Positions 34,150 to 42,439 are shown, counted from the first letter of the stretch. The stretch: DNA of 64,000 nucleotides from Mucilaginibacter mallensis (GCF_900105165.1 NZ_LT629740.1:248001-312000), one strand, 5' to 3'. A program made the numbers and translations. Notes: generated by a model from the letters alone, not told the origin.

Positions 34150-34989
34150 TTAAGCTCCTAAAGCTACCCGCTTAAACGCGGTAACTGTTAAACCTTTTTC
34201 AACAGTGCTCAAAAACTGAGCAACGTTTTTAGATGGGTCCTTTACAAACTCCTGGTTTAGTAAAGTTGAATCTTTGTAGAATTTGTTAAGCTTACCAGCA
34301 GCGATCTTTTCAACCATATCTTCTGGTTTGCCTTCAGCGCGAATCTGCTCTTTAGCAATCTCAAGCTCACGCTCGATAGTTGTAGAGTCAACACCGTCTT
34401 TATCTAAAGCAACTGGGTTCATAGCTGCAATTTGCATAGCAACGTCTTTACCTGCTTCATCAGCACCGGCAACGTTAGCGCTTAAAGCAACTAATACACC
34501 TAAACGGAAGTTACCATGTATGTAAGCGATAACTTTTTCGCCATCAACAACTTCATATTTAGATACACCTATTTTTTCACCTATTTTACCTGTACGGTCA
34601 ACAATAGCTTCAGCTATTGAAACACCTTCAATTTGTAACTGACCTAATTCTTCAATTGAAGCAGGTGCGTTTTCTACTGCTACGTTAGCAATCGCGTTAG
34701 CAAAAGCAACAAACTCAGCATTTTTAGCCACGAAATCAGTTTCGCAGTTTAATTCAATAATTACACCGCGTTTTCCATCTGCAGAAGTACGTGCTATAAC
34801 AACACCTTCGTTTGATTCCCTGTCCTGACGGCTGGCAGCTACTTTAGCGCCTTTTTTACGTAAAAAATCAATAGCAGCTTCAAAGTCACCGTTAGTTTCG
34901 GTTAAAGCTTTTTTGCAATCCATCATACCGGCACCAGTTTGCTGGCGCAGTTTGTTCACATCGGCTGCAGATATTTGTAATGTAGACAT
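34150..34989 (-). CDS. tsf: Translation elongation factor Ts
   Basis: EF-Ts is the guanine-nucleotide exchange factor for EF-Tu. The protein has 279 residues. It shows the N-terminal UBA-like module VNKLRQQTGAGMMDCKKAL, the TDF-like core ELNCETDFVAKN and the C-terminal QEFVKDPSKNVAQFL. It follows rpsB on the same strand with a 181-bp gap that contains word-like repeats, and is closed by a strong terminator. Confidence 0.97.
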   Translation of the reverse strand: MSTLQISAADVNKLRQQTGAGMMDCKKALTETNGDFEAAIDFLRKKGAKVAASRQDRESNEGVVIARTSADGKRGVIIELNCETDFVAKNAEFVAFANAIANVAVENAPASIEELGQLQIEGVSIAEAIVDRTGKIGEKIGVSKYEVVDGEKVIAYIHGNFRLGVLVALSANVAGADEAGKDVAMQIAAMNPVALDKDGVDSTTIERELEIAKEQIRAEGKPEDMVEKIAAGKLNKFYKDSTLLNQEFVKDPSKNVAQFLSTVEKGLTVTAFKRVALGA

Positions 34990-35014
34990 TCTTTTAATTT
35001 TTTTTGTTGGTGAT

Positions 35015-35168
35015 TGTTGTATGTTATGAGTTGTGAGTTAAAGGTAATACCTATGGCAGCACACCCTTTATAACATACAGCATTAATATGTGTTTAACAA
35101 AGTTAAAGGTTGTATGTTATGGTAATAAGAAGAAATCCTACAACACACAACCTACAACCTTCAACTAA
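35015..35168. repeat. Word-like hairpin repeat between rpsB and tsf
   Basis: TGTATGTTATGAGTTGTGAG at the left and CCTACAACACACAACCTACA at the right are made of complementary words, with a central TTGTATGTTATGG unit. It resembles 28465-28535. Confidence 0.6.
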
Positions 35169-35170
35169 TA

Positions 35171-36040
35171 TTATTCTGTTTCAGCTGGTTCAGTACCGGT
35201 TTCGGCAGCAGCTTCGGCAACTTCAGCAGTAGTTGCTGTTGTTTTGCGGCTTCTTTTTCCGCTTTCGCCTCTGTCAGGTGTTACTGCTTCAGGAGCATCA
35301 GCTTTAGCTTTCGCTGCTGCTGCTTCTTTTTCAGCTTCATCTTCTTTCTCGCGTTTACGCTCGTCTAAACCTTCTTCGATAGCTTTGATAATGATACCGG
35401 TGATCAATGAAATTGATTTGGTAGCATCGTCATTCGCTGGGATAGGGAAATCGATGTTTGAAGGATCAGAGTTGGTATCAACCATTGCAAAGGTTGGGAT
35501 GTTTAACTTTAATGCTTCTGAAACCGCGATGTGCTCTTTCTTAACGTCGATCAGGAACAATGCAGCCGGTAAACGGTTAAGATCCGCGATACCACCTAAT
35601 AATGTTTCTAATTTGATACGCTCACGTTGTATCATCAGTCTTTCTTTTTTAGAAAGGTTGCTGTAAGTACCGTCTTTAGTCAATTTATCGATGTTTGACA
35701 TCTTTTTGATTGACTTGCGAACAGTAGCAAAGTTAGTTAACATACCACCTAACCAACGTTCGGTTATGAAAGGCATGTTTACACCTTTTGCATATTCAGC
35801 CACGATATCTTTCGCTTGTTTCTTTGTAGCTACGAATAATACCTTACGGCCTGATTTTACAATTTGTTTTATAGCTGCAGCAGCTTCTTCAACCTTAGTT
35901 AAGGTTTTGTTTAAGTCGATAATATGGATACCGTTGCGCTCCATGAAAATGTACTGTGACATTTTCGGATCCCATTTGCGGGTAAGGTGACCAAAGTGTA
36001 CACCAGCGTCCAGTAACTCGTCGTATGTTGTTCTTGCCAT
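35171..36040 (-). CDS. rpsB: 30S ribosomal protein S2 with long acidic/Ala-rich tail
   Basis: The protein has 289 residues. The S2 core is clear: LLDAGVHFGHLTRKWDPKM, VLFVATKKQAKDIV, ERWLGGMLTNF, GIADLNRLPAALFLIDV and DTNSDPSNIDFPIPANDDA. After about residue 230 there is a charged, low-complexity tail rich in Ala, Glu, Lys and Thr that E. coli S2 lacks; such tails occur in Bacteroidota. It is 18 bp downstream of rpsI. Confidence 0.97.
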   Translation of the reverse strand: MARTTYDELLDAGVHFGHLTRKWDPKMSQYIFMERNGIHIIDLNKTLTKVEEAAAAIKQIVKSGRKVLFVATKKQAKDIVAEYAKGVNMPFITERWLGGMLTNFATVRKSIKKMSNIDKLTKDGTYSNLSKKERLMIQRERIKLETLLGGIADLNRLPAALFLIDVKKEHIAVSEALKLNIPTFAMVDTNSDPSNIDFPIPANDDATKSISLITGIIIKAIEEGLDERKREKEDEAEKEAAAAKAKADAPEAVTPDRGESGKRSRKTTATTAEVAEAAAETGTEPAETE

Positions 36041-36058
36041 TTTGTTGTCTCCTTGTGA

Positions 36059-36448
36059 TTAGCGTTTACTGAATTGGAATCTCTTACGTGCTTTCTTGCG
36101 TCCTGGTTTTTTACGCTCAACCATACGGTCATCACGTGTCATTATACCTTTAGCGCGCAGTGAAGGTTTCTTTTCAGGATCAAGTTCAACAATTGCTTTC
36201 GCGATAGCTAAACGAACGGCCTCAGCCTGTCCTTTTACACCACCACCTGCAACATTTACTTTTACATCAAATTTTCCGGTTGAACCAGAAACCTCAGTGC
36301 TCTGAGTAACGATGTATTGTAATGGCAATGTAGGGAAGTACTCTTTGTAATCTTTACCGTTTACGATAATTGCGCCGCTGCCATCTGTTAGGTAGATGCG
36401 TGCAACTGCTGTTTTTCTTCTGCCCGAAGTGTTAGTTGTTGTTGGCAT
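36059..36448 (-). CDS. rpsI: 30S ribosomal protein S9
   Basis: The protein has 129 residues. It shows GRRKTAVARIYLTDGSG, GGGVKGQAEAVRLAIAKA and the basic C-terminal GRKKARKRFQFSKR whose last residues reach the P site of the ribosome. It sits 25 bp after rplM, the same pairing as in most bacteria. Confidence 0.97.
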   Translation of the reverse strand: MPTTTNTSGRRKTAVARIYLTDGSGAIIVNGKDYKEYFPTLPLQYIVTQSTEVSGSTGKFDVKVNVAGGGVKGQAEAVRLAIAKAIVELDPEKKPSLRAKGIMTRDDRMVERKKPGRKKARKRFQFSKR

Positions 36449-36473
36449 TTTTTTTCTCCTTTAAAAATAAAAG

Positions 36474-36911
36474 TTAAATGGTAGTTGGGTTTTGTGCTGC
36501 ATGAGGGTGCTCAGCGCCTGCATATACATGCAAATTGCCAAACAATGCCTTGCCCAAACGACTTTTAGGTAACATACCACGCACGGCTTTTTCAATTACG
36601 CGTGTTGGATGTTTTGCCATTAACTCCTTAGGAGAAATGAAACGCTGACCACCTGGATAACCAGTGTAAGAAACATACTGCTTTTCGCTGAATTTGTTTC
36701 CGGTCAACTTTACCTTGTCTGCGTTGATAACTATTACATTATCACCACAGTCTACGTTTGGGGTAAAATCCGGCTTGGTTTTCCCTCTGATGATCATTGC
36801 GATCTTAGTGGACAAGCGCCCCAAAATCTCGCCTTGTGCGTCAATAACAACCCATTGTTTGTTGACGGTTTTTTTGTTGGCTGAGACAGTTTTGTAACTT
36901 AACGTATTCAC
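36474..36911 (-). CDS. rplM: 50S ribosomal protein L13
   Basis: The protein has 145 residues. It shows WVVIDAQGEILGRLSTKIA, DNVIVINADKVKLTGNK, YPGGQRFISPKELMAKHP and the C-terminal RLGKALFGNLHVYAGAEHPH. The start codon is GTG at 36911; no ATG is available in frame nearby. It is first in the rplM-rpsI-rpsB-tsf series and is driven by the promoter at 36966-36996. Confidence 0.97.
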   Translation of the reverse strand: MNTLSYKTVSANKKTVNKQWVVIDAQGEILGRLSTKIAMIIRGKTKPDFTPNVDCGDNVIVINADKVKLTGNKFSEKQYVSYTGYPGGQRFISPKELMAKHPTRVIEKAVRGMLPKSRLGKALFGNLHVYAGAEHPHAAQNPTTI

Positions 36912-36965
36912 TTGCTTTAAATTAAATTAATTAAACGTTTATTATACCCCGCATTTTCGGGACTG

Positions 36966-36996
36966 CAAAGATAGCTGTTTTTGTGTTATTTACAAA
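36966..36996 (-). promoter_or_regulatory. Consensus Bacteroidota promoter of the rplM operon
   Basis: On the minus strand TTTG (36996-36993), 19 bp, then TATCTTTG (36973-36966). This is an exact match to the consensus in boxes and spacing. The leader to the GTG at 36911 would be about 50 nt. Confidence 0.88.
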
Positions 36997-37071
36997 TGGT
37001 TTTTGTAATTAGTTTATTGGGTTGATTAAGTTAAGTGGTGGGTGGTTTTTAAACTTCTATTTTAGGAGCCT

Positions 37072-37131
37072 CACCCTCTTTGCCGCTTGCGGGAGAGAGG
37101 GTCGACGAGCGAAGCAATGTCGGGGTGAGTC
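37072..37131 (+). repeat. Palindromic repeat family 2, copy b
   Basis: CACCCTCTTTGCCGC then GGGAGAGAGGGTCGACGAGCG and GTCGGGGTGAGTC. Same word order as 17923-17984. Confidence 0.8.
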
Positions 37132-37202
37132 AAAACTTGGAATAGGCATGGAATTGACAAGATGTCGAGATTAGTCTACACCTTCAATATAAACCTCTCC
37201 CC

Positions 37203-37229
37203 GCTACAGCAAGCGTCCCGCTTGTGGTA
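37203..37229. repeat. Diverged palindrome, family 3 copy b
   Basis: GCTACAGCAAGCG and CGCTTGTGGTA pair with mismatches around TCC. It is related to 17883-17911. Confidence 0.65.
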
Positions 37230-37237
37230 ATTATATT

Positions 37238-38377
37238 TTACTTTAGGGCTACGGTAACAATTGTATGGTCTTCAGAACCTTCATTTTCAACTTTCATGCC
37301 GATCTTTACTATAAATTTATTATTCTCGAACACCTTTTCACCAGTATGAAAAACGTCGGTTGAATCTTCTTTATTCATTAATTTAAATCCATTCTGTTTC
37401 AAATAATCCGGGAAAGTATAATTGGGGTTATTGTCATTAGCAACAAATGCTAGTTTATTTTGCTGCAATGTTATGATAGATTTCAGGCTTTCGTTAATCC
37501 ACGTGTTGCCATTTCCGGCATTTTGCCAGCCATTATGTATTTTTTTTAATTCGCTGATGACATCAGACTGTTTAATTGTTATCAAATGTAAAAGGTCGGG
37601 CATTGTAATATCCCGTTGTTCTGTATTCTCAAATTGCCGAACACTATTATCATCTGCCAAAAGGTCAACATTATTAGGATTTATTTTTGAATAGATCATA
37701 TGTATTTCTTGCCCTTTATAAAATTTCTCAAACTGGTATGAAGGAACATCTTTGGTAACAATATAAGTTTTACCTTCCCTGGTATTAAATTTAACTACCA
37801 ACCTCGAAATATCGGCTTCATCCCCTTTGAGGTTTCTTATTTTAAGTGAACTGCCCGAAACTATTTGCCCTATTGTAGCTTCTTGTGTGTCTTTCAAAAC
37901 ATGATCCTGTACAGTAGAAAATGCAAAAGAAATTAAAAAATAAATTACCACACCGGGTGTCACCAAAACAGGCAAAAACTGGTAATGTATTTTAGGCTTA
38001 CCTATTTTCCTTACATAGTTTTCGTTCCAGGTTTTACGATGGGAAATTGTATAAAAAGCAAATAAGCAGCATAATGCCGATCCTAAAAACGATAAAGCAA
38101 AGACATGGCCTACTGCAAAATCAAAAAACGGAATCACAAACAAAAAGATAAACAAAGAAGCTATTGAAAGCGACATCCACATATAATAGTTTCGCTTATT
38201 TAATACGGTATATTTCGCCGCTCTTTCTTCTATAAATTCTTTTTTTGCAATTTCTATAAGGCCTACAATACCACTCGGTTCAGCCCCCTCCTGTTTTAAT
38301 TCATAAATAATTGTTTCATCGGTATACTCCTTGCCTAACATTAATTTTGCCTGGTCAATAAAATATCGGATATCCAT
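37238..38377 (-). CDS. Hypothetical membrane protein with DUF3592-like segment
   Basis: The protein has 379 residues. A soluble N-terminus (about 1-60, MDIRYFIDQAKLMLGKEYTD) is followed by three hydrophobic segments (about 66-85, 88-108 and 135-153), then a C-terminal soluble region. The part around LVVKFNTREGKTYIVTKDVP to HMIYSKINPNNVDLL recalls the DUF3592 pattern of a beta domain beside membrane helices; this is tentative. The gene is A+T-rich and lies alone between repeats and the insertion sequence. No function is recognised. Confidence 0.7.
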   Translation of the reverse strand: MDIRYFIDQAKLMLGKEYTDETIIYELKQEGAEPSGIVGLIEIAKKEFIEERAAKYTVLNKRNYYMWMSLSIASLFIFLFVIPFFDFAVGHVFALSFLGSALCCLFAFYTISHRKTWNENYVRKIGKPKIHYQFLPVLVTPGVVIYFLISFAFSTVQDHVLKDTQEATIGQIVSGSSLKIRNLKGDEADISRLVVKFNTREGKTYIVTKDVPSYQFEKFYKGQEIHMIYSKINPNNVDLLADDNSVRQFENTEQRDITMPDLLHLITIKQSDVISELKKIHNGWQNAGNGNTWINESLKSIITLQQNKLAFVANDNNPNYTFPDYLKQNGFKLMNKEDSTDVFHTGEKVFENNKFIVKIGMKVENEGSEDHTIVTVALK

Positions 38378-38610
38378 TTATTTATTAAAGTTTAAGTTTT
38401 ATTTAAGCATCAGCCTTAACGGCGATAAAGATATTTGATAAATATATACAATTAACATACTACTTCAATCTGGTACTTTATATCGAAAGCTACCCTTCGC
38501 TACCACAAACGTCCATTCAAACACACAAGCGAGACGTGGCTGTTGCACAACAAACGAATAATATTTGATAAATATTATGTCAAGACATTGATTTTTAGTA
38601 TCTTAATGTC

Positions 38611-39780
38611 ATGCAAGGAAAGAAACATTATCAGGAAAAACTCTTCACCAATTTCCAGTTATCTGACCGTGTTCCTGCGGATAATATATATAGGAAATTA
38701 AAAGAGATATTAGATCTGCAATTCTTATATGTTGCTACTGCAAAGTACTACGGGAAAGACGGGCAAAAAAGTATTGACCCGATTGTTTTCTTTAAGCTAT
38801 TACTTGTTGGCTATTTAGAAAATCAACCAAGCGACAGGCGAATTATTAATATGGCTTCTATGCGCCTGGATATTCTGTATTTTATCGGTTATGATGTTGA
38901 TGAAGAGTTACCATGGCACTCTACGTTGAGCCGTACACGTCAGCTTTATGATGAAGATATATTTAATCAATTATTTAAGCAGGTACTAAAGCAGTGCATC
39001 GACAAAGGTATGTTAACCGGTAAAAGACAGGCTATTGATAGTGTCTATGTGAAGGCTAATGCAGCAATGGATAGCATTAAGGAAAAAGCTATTTTAGATG
39101 ATGCTTTGGCATTTACCAGCCAATTGAAAGAAGATAAATCAGATAATGATAGTCCACAGCATCCCGACCAGCCGGGTGTGGCACCCCAAAAGCGGAGTAA
39201 TGCTAACCGGGTCAGTACTACTGATCCCGATGCAAGGATGTCGGTAAAGCCTGGCAAAATAACAAGGCTTAATTATCTTAGCCAATTGAGCGTCGATACT
39301 TCCAGCTATATTATTACAAGTATTGGGGCTTACCATGCCGATAAGAAAGATTGTCAATGCCTTGATTCAGTACTTGATACAATTGATAATAACCTAAAAG
39401 AGTATGGTTTAGCGGCTGAAGAAATCATTGCCGATACAAATTACAGCAGTTCATCGGTGTTGGAAAGCCTAATATCAAGAGGCATTAATGGCTACATTCC
39501 TAATACAGGAACCTATAAACAAGAGCGGGAAGGATTTACCTATGATTCGGAAAATGACCGTTACATATGCGATCAGGGAAATACTTTAAAGTTCATCGGT
39601 TACAAGAACCACCATGGCGTTTCAAAAACCTACATGAGCAAACGGTCTGACTGTAAAAATTGCCCTGTACGTACCCAATGTATTGGCACATCAACCTATA
39701 AAACATTAACCAATTCTTTGAAACGCCCCTTGTTTGACGAAATGCACCAACGTATGAATGCAAACTACGGTAGCAAATGA
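38611..39780 (+). CDS. IS1182-type transposase, N-terminal part
   Basis: The protein has 389 residues. It shows the N-terminal block FKLLLVGYLENQPSDRRI and STLSRTRQLYDEDIF, a first catalytic Asp in AIDSVYVKANA (D143), a second in IIADTNYSSSSV (D275) and a Cys-rich stretch CKNCPVRTQC. It stops at TGA just after NYGSK, before the third catalytic acid (Glu of STVEPV), which is encoded in the -1 frame by the next ORF. On its own this product should be inactive. Confidence 0.88.
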   Translation: MQGKKHYQEKLFTNFQLSDRVPADNIYRKLKEILDLQFLYVATAKYYGKDGQKSIDPIVFFKLLLVGYLENQPSDRRIINMASMRLDILYFIGYDVDEELPWHSTLSRTRQLYDEDIFNQLFKQVLKQCIDKGMLTGKRQAIDSVYVKANAAMDSIKEKAILDDALAFTSQLKEDKSDNDSPQHPDQPGVAPQKRSNANRVSTTDPDARMSVKPGKITRLNYLSQLSVDTSSYIITSIGAYHADKKDCQCLDSVLDTIDNNLKEYGLAAEEIIADTNYSSSSVLESLISRGINGYIPNTGTYKQEREGFTYDSENDRYICDQGNTLKFIGYKNHHGVSKTYMSKRSDCKNCPVRTQCIGTSTYKTLTNSLKRPLFDEMHQRMNANYGSK

Positions 39781-40007
39781 TGACGATAAGAAAAAGCACA
39801 GTAGAACCCGTCATTGGCAATCTGATCGAATACCTAGGGATGCGAAAAGTAAATACAATAGGGATAAAACTGGCCAATAAATGTATGATAATGGCTGGAA
39901 TCGCTTATAATCTTAAAAAGTTGATCAAATACGGAGGAAACCACTTTTGGGATGAAATATTATGGTTATTAACGTCTCAAATAACAACCGATATGCATTA
40001 CATATAA
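39777..40007 (+). CDS. IS1182-type transposase, C-terminal part in -1 frame
   Basis: 76 residues starting at an ATG that overlaps the upstream stop (ATGA). It contains RKSTVEPVIGNLIEYLGMRKVN, the DDE catalytic Glu region of IS1182 transposases. Either a one-base change has broken a single gene, or the product is made by coupling or frameshifting. No good slippery heptamer is visible at the junction, so a broken gene is the simpler reading. Confidence 0.82.
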   Translation: MMTIRKSTVEPVIGNLIEYLGMRKVNTIGIKLANKCMIMAGIAYNLKKLIKYGGNHFWDEILWLLTSQITTDMHYI

Positions 40008-40180
40008 AATACGGGGCATCAAAAATGATAAGCTATACCAATAATTATGAGAGGCAAAAACTTCGTTGTGCAACAGCCACAGCACGCTTGCGGTAGCTTC
40101 CAATCTATAAAAACCTGCTCCTTTCTTGCCAATCCCCTGCACTTTATTACTTTTACATCATACTATTATATACTACTAAC

Positions 40181-40642
40181 ATGATCATCATTAAAAACTA
40201 CGGCGAATTTGAGTCCTATCTAGGTAAGGAGCTCGGTACTTCAGGCTGGCACACCGTTACCCAGGAACAAATAAACGAATTTGCCCATGCCACAATTGAT
40301 CATCAATGGATCCATACCGACCCTGAGCGCGCCGCCATTGAAAGCCCGTTTAAGGCAACCATAGCGCACGGTTATTTAATGGTATCGCTGCTGCCCTACT
40401 TTTGGCACCAGATTGCTGATGTGCAGAACCTGAAAATGCAGATCAATTACGGAATTGAAGGCCTAAGATTTTCACAACCGGTAATAGTAAACAGCCAGGT
40501 ACGCCTTAAAGCCAGGCTTGCAGCCATAGTAAATTTAAGAGGTGTTACCAAAGCCACCATAGGCGTTGAAATGGAGATAGACGGCCAAAAGAAACCAGCC
40601 TATGTAGGCGAGGTAGTTTTTTTATATCACTTTTTGGATTAG
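40181..40642 (+). CDS. MaoC-like (R)-specific enoyl-CoA hydratase
   Basis: The protein has 153 residues with a single hotdog fold. The hydratase motif is visible: Asp40 and His45 in IDHQWIHTD, followed by TIAHGYLMVSLLPYFWHQ. It would add water to a trans-2-enoyl-CoA to give the (R)-3-hydroxyacyl-CoA. NodN-type proteins have this form. It lies 100 bp after the insertion sequence and stands alone. Confidence 0.88.
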   Translation: MIIIKNYGEFESYLGKELGTSGWHTVTQEQINEFAHATIDHQWIHTDPERAAIESPFKATIAHGYLMVSLLPYFWHQIADVQNLKMQINYGIEGLRFSQPVIVNSQVRLKARLAAIVNLRGVTKATIGVEMEIDGQKKPAYVGEVVFLYHFLD

Positions 40643-40661
40643 GGTTACCTAATATATCTTC

Positions 40662-40727
40662 CAGCCCTCTTTCCGCCGCAGGCGAAGAGAGGGCCGACAA
40701 GCGGCTTAGCGAAGTCGGGGTGAGTCA
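40662..40727 (+). repeat. Palindromic repeat family 2, copy c
   Basis: AGCCCTCTTTCCGCC, then GAAGAGAGGGCCGACAAGCGG and GAAGTCGGGGTGAGTC. It starts about 20 bp after the MaoC-like gene ends. Confidence 0.8.
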
Positions 40728-40760
40728 AACGAAGCGCGGGAAGAAAATCCGGCTTTTTGT

Positions 40761-40970
40761 CTAAACTTTCAAAATGCCGGCACTCACCAGCACGCTACCT
40801 ATTATAGTAAGCAGAATAATCCCCATCACTACAAAGGATACATTATGCCCAAAGTTGAACGTCCATCCTAAGCCGCTGCGCTTTTCAACCATAATATTCG
40901 GGTCTTTGGGGTTGTAGTAAAATATCCCCCACTTCCACAACTCGTAATTATTTTTGTCAAACTCATTCAT
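40761..40970 (-). CDS. DUF5808 small membrane protein
   Basis: The protein has 69 residues. The N-terminal half carries WKWGIFYYNPKDPNIMVEKR and GLGWTFNFGH, the DUF5808 signature. The C-terminal half is one hydrophobic helix (about 46-67). It is predicted to be a small inner-membrane protein of unknown role. A -7-like box TAATTTTG lies at 41001-41008 on the minus strand. Confidence 0.8.
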   Translation of the reverse strand: MNEFDKNNYELWKWGIFYYNPKDPNIMVEKRSGLGWTFNFGHNVSFVVMGIILLTIIGSVLVSAGILKV

Positions 40971-41417
40971 ATTATAAATCTACGTAAACTAATCATCCGG
41001 CAAAATTATAGTCAACCAACTTTTATCCATTTTCAACCAGCAAATTTTTAATGTAAAAAATTAAAAATTTAACTACAATTCATTAAATCAAAACCTTTAA
41101 AACACACTGCTGCACCAAATTACCAATACACACAAGTAAATCGTAAAACACGTCCTTTTTAAGCAACTCAAAGTTTTACTAATAGTTAATAATTCAATAA
41201 AAAATCCTCAGTTTTTTTACAATCTTTTTTAAAACACTTTTAATTTTTTGCTGTTTTAAAAGTAAATCAGCTAAAAAATTATTTTAATTGAAACTTTGAG
41301 TAAGTCGCAATCGTAAAAACGACAATAGCGGCTCTATAACATATCTACCCTTTTGAATACAGCTGCATTTTAGTAAAAATTAATATATTTTGATAAAATA
41401 CGGTAACAGTTACCACA
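40971..41417. other. A+T-rich intergenic region
   Basis: This 447-bp stretch is very rich in A and T runs. Apart from a TAATTTTG box (41001-41008, minus strand) for the DUF5808 gene, I see no gene, repeat or hairpin. Confidence 0.6.
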
Positions 41418-42080
41418 ATGAAGGCCATTATCAAACATCGGTTATACTTTTACGCCGCTATACTGCTGCTAATGGCTGGCTGCAAATTGGATAAACCCGA
41501 TTACGCTAATTTTTTTGCTACTGCAAACACCTACCAGCCCGTAACCAAAGGCTCCTATTGGACATACCAGGAGAATGCCAGCGGTGATTTAGATACCAGC
41601 ACCACTACCATGACCGGCCTTTCAACTGTAATTAATAACAGAACGTATTATCAGGTAAGCACAGTTTACCAATCGCAGGTATTTCCGACAGAGTCAGGCT
41701 ATTTTTCAAATAGCGGACATATTTACACCACATTGGGAAAGAGTGGAAGTGATACATTAGAAACTTATTATCTGAACGATACTACAGCAGTAAACGGTAC
41801 ATGGATTGCAAAGGTTAATGGCAGCGGAACATTAAGCGGAATTCCTTCCCGCATTGCAGGCCAGATAGTTGAAAAGAATATAAGCAGAACCGTAAACGGT
41901 AAAACTTTTACCAATGTTATCCACACCAAATTTTATCTTCAACAGGACACCGGCACCGGCTTTACTACAGGTATTACCTTCGATTATTTCATAGCCAAAG
42001 GCGTAGGGATTATTGAGGAAGATGCAACAGGCGTTGATTTTACAACTGTCAGAATCCTGCTTGATTATTCCATTAAATAA
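41418..42080 (+). CDS. Hypothetical lipoprotein
   Basis: The protein has 220 residues. The signal ends in the lipobox LLLMAGC (Cys22), so it is predicted to be lipid-anchored. The mature part is beta-rich, Thr/Ser-rich and acidic, with YQPVTKGSYWTYQENASGD near the start, a pattern common in Bacteroidota surface lipoproteins of unknown function. It stands alone and is followed by a family 2 repeat. Confidence 0.78.
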   Translation: MKAIIKHRLYFYAAILLLMAGCKLDKPDYANFFATANTYQPVTKGSYWTYQENASGDLDTSTTTMTGLSTVINNRTYYQVSTVYQSQVFPTESGYFSNSGHIYTTLGKSGSDTLETYYLNDTTAVNGTWIAKVNGSGTLSGIPSRIAGQIVEKNISRTVNGKTFTNVIHTKFYLQQDTGTGFTTGITFDYFIAKGVGIIEEDATGVDFTTVRILLDYSIK

Positions 42081-42094
42081 ATCATAATCTATAT

Positions 42095-42152
42095 TCTCTC
42101 TTTCCACGCAATGAAGAGAAGGCCGACTAGCGGAGCGAAGTCGGGATGAGTC
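42095..42152 (+). repeat. Palindromic repeat family 2, copy d
   Basis: TCTCTCTTTCCACGC, then GAAGAGAAGGCCGACTAGCGG and GAAGTCGGGATGAGTC. It starts 15 bp after the lipoprotein gene ends. Confidence 0.75.
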
Positions 42153-42247
42153 AACGAACCGCGTTCAAACATCGATCATTTCTTCCATTTTATTCTTAAT
42201 ACTGGCAGGATAGTTGCATATATCTTAAAAAGATAAATCTATCTATT

Positions 42248-42385
42248 ATGGAAACTATCGAAAAATCAGTTAAAGTATTAAATAACGGCAATGGTTTATC
42301 GGCAGGTCTGAAAACTTTACTTGCGCAACAGCAGGCAGGGATCACTAACGGTCATGATAAAATCAAATATTTGCGTGATGGTTAG
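42248..42385 (+). CDS. Small 45-residue protein, unknown function
   Basis: ATG at 42248 to TAG at 42385 encodes 45 residues beginning METIEKSVKVLNNGNGLSAG and ending KIKYLRDG. The stretch is polar and probably helical at both ends, with no signal peptide, Cys or membrane segment. Codon use looks like that of a real gene, and a rho-independent terminator follows at 42414-42439, which supports an independent transcript. It is about 185 bp upstream of the PAS-LuxR regulator. It could be a small regulator or a peptide precursor; neither is shown. Confidence 0.55.
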   Translation: METIEKSVKVLNNGNGLSAGLKTLLAQQQAGITNGHDKIKYLRDG

Positions 42386-42413
42386 TCTTAATATTGGTTA
42401 TACTATAATTAGT

Positions 42414-42439
42414 AAAGCCGCCCATTGCGGACGGCTTTT
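42414..42439 (+). terminator. Terminator after small ORF
   Basis: AAAGCCG and CGGCTTT pair around an 11-nt loop and are followed by TTG. Confidence 0.65.

Larger units (their letters stand above)
36912..37237. other. Intergenic region upstream of rplM
   Basis: This 326-bp gap contains the rplM promoter, a small leader hairpin (CCCCGCATTTTCGGGA at 36947-36962), a family 2 repeat (37072-37131) and a diverged family 3 palindrome (37203-37229). No gene is seen. Confidence 0.7.
38536..40080 (+). mobile_element. IS1182-like insertion sequence
   Basis: Terminal inverted repeats GTGGCTGTTGCACAAC at 38536-38551 and their exact complement at 40065-40080 enclose a transposase split into two overlapping frames, 1545 bp in all. 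Direct target repeats are not obvious. Both flanks resemble halves of the family 3 palindrome (GCTACC... on the left, ...ACGCTTGCGGTAGC on the right), so it may have landed in one. Confidence 0.85.

Noticed and set aside
35244-35666. 140-codon plus-strand ORF opposite rpsB
   Set aside because: Shadow of the ribosomal protein S2 gene; Ser/Ala-rich with no domain.
39777-39780. Programmed -1 frameshift signal in the transposase
   Set aside because: No slippery heptamer of the X XXY YYZ type is visible before the TGA, so frame decay or ATGA coupling is simpler.
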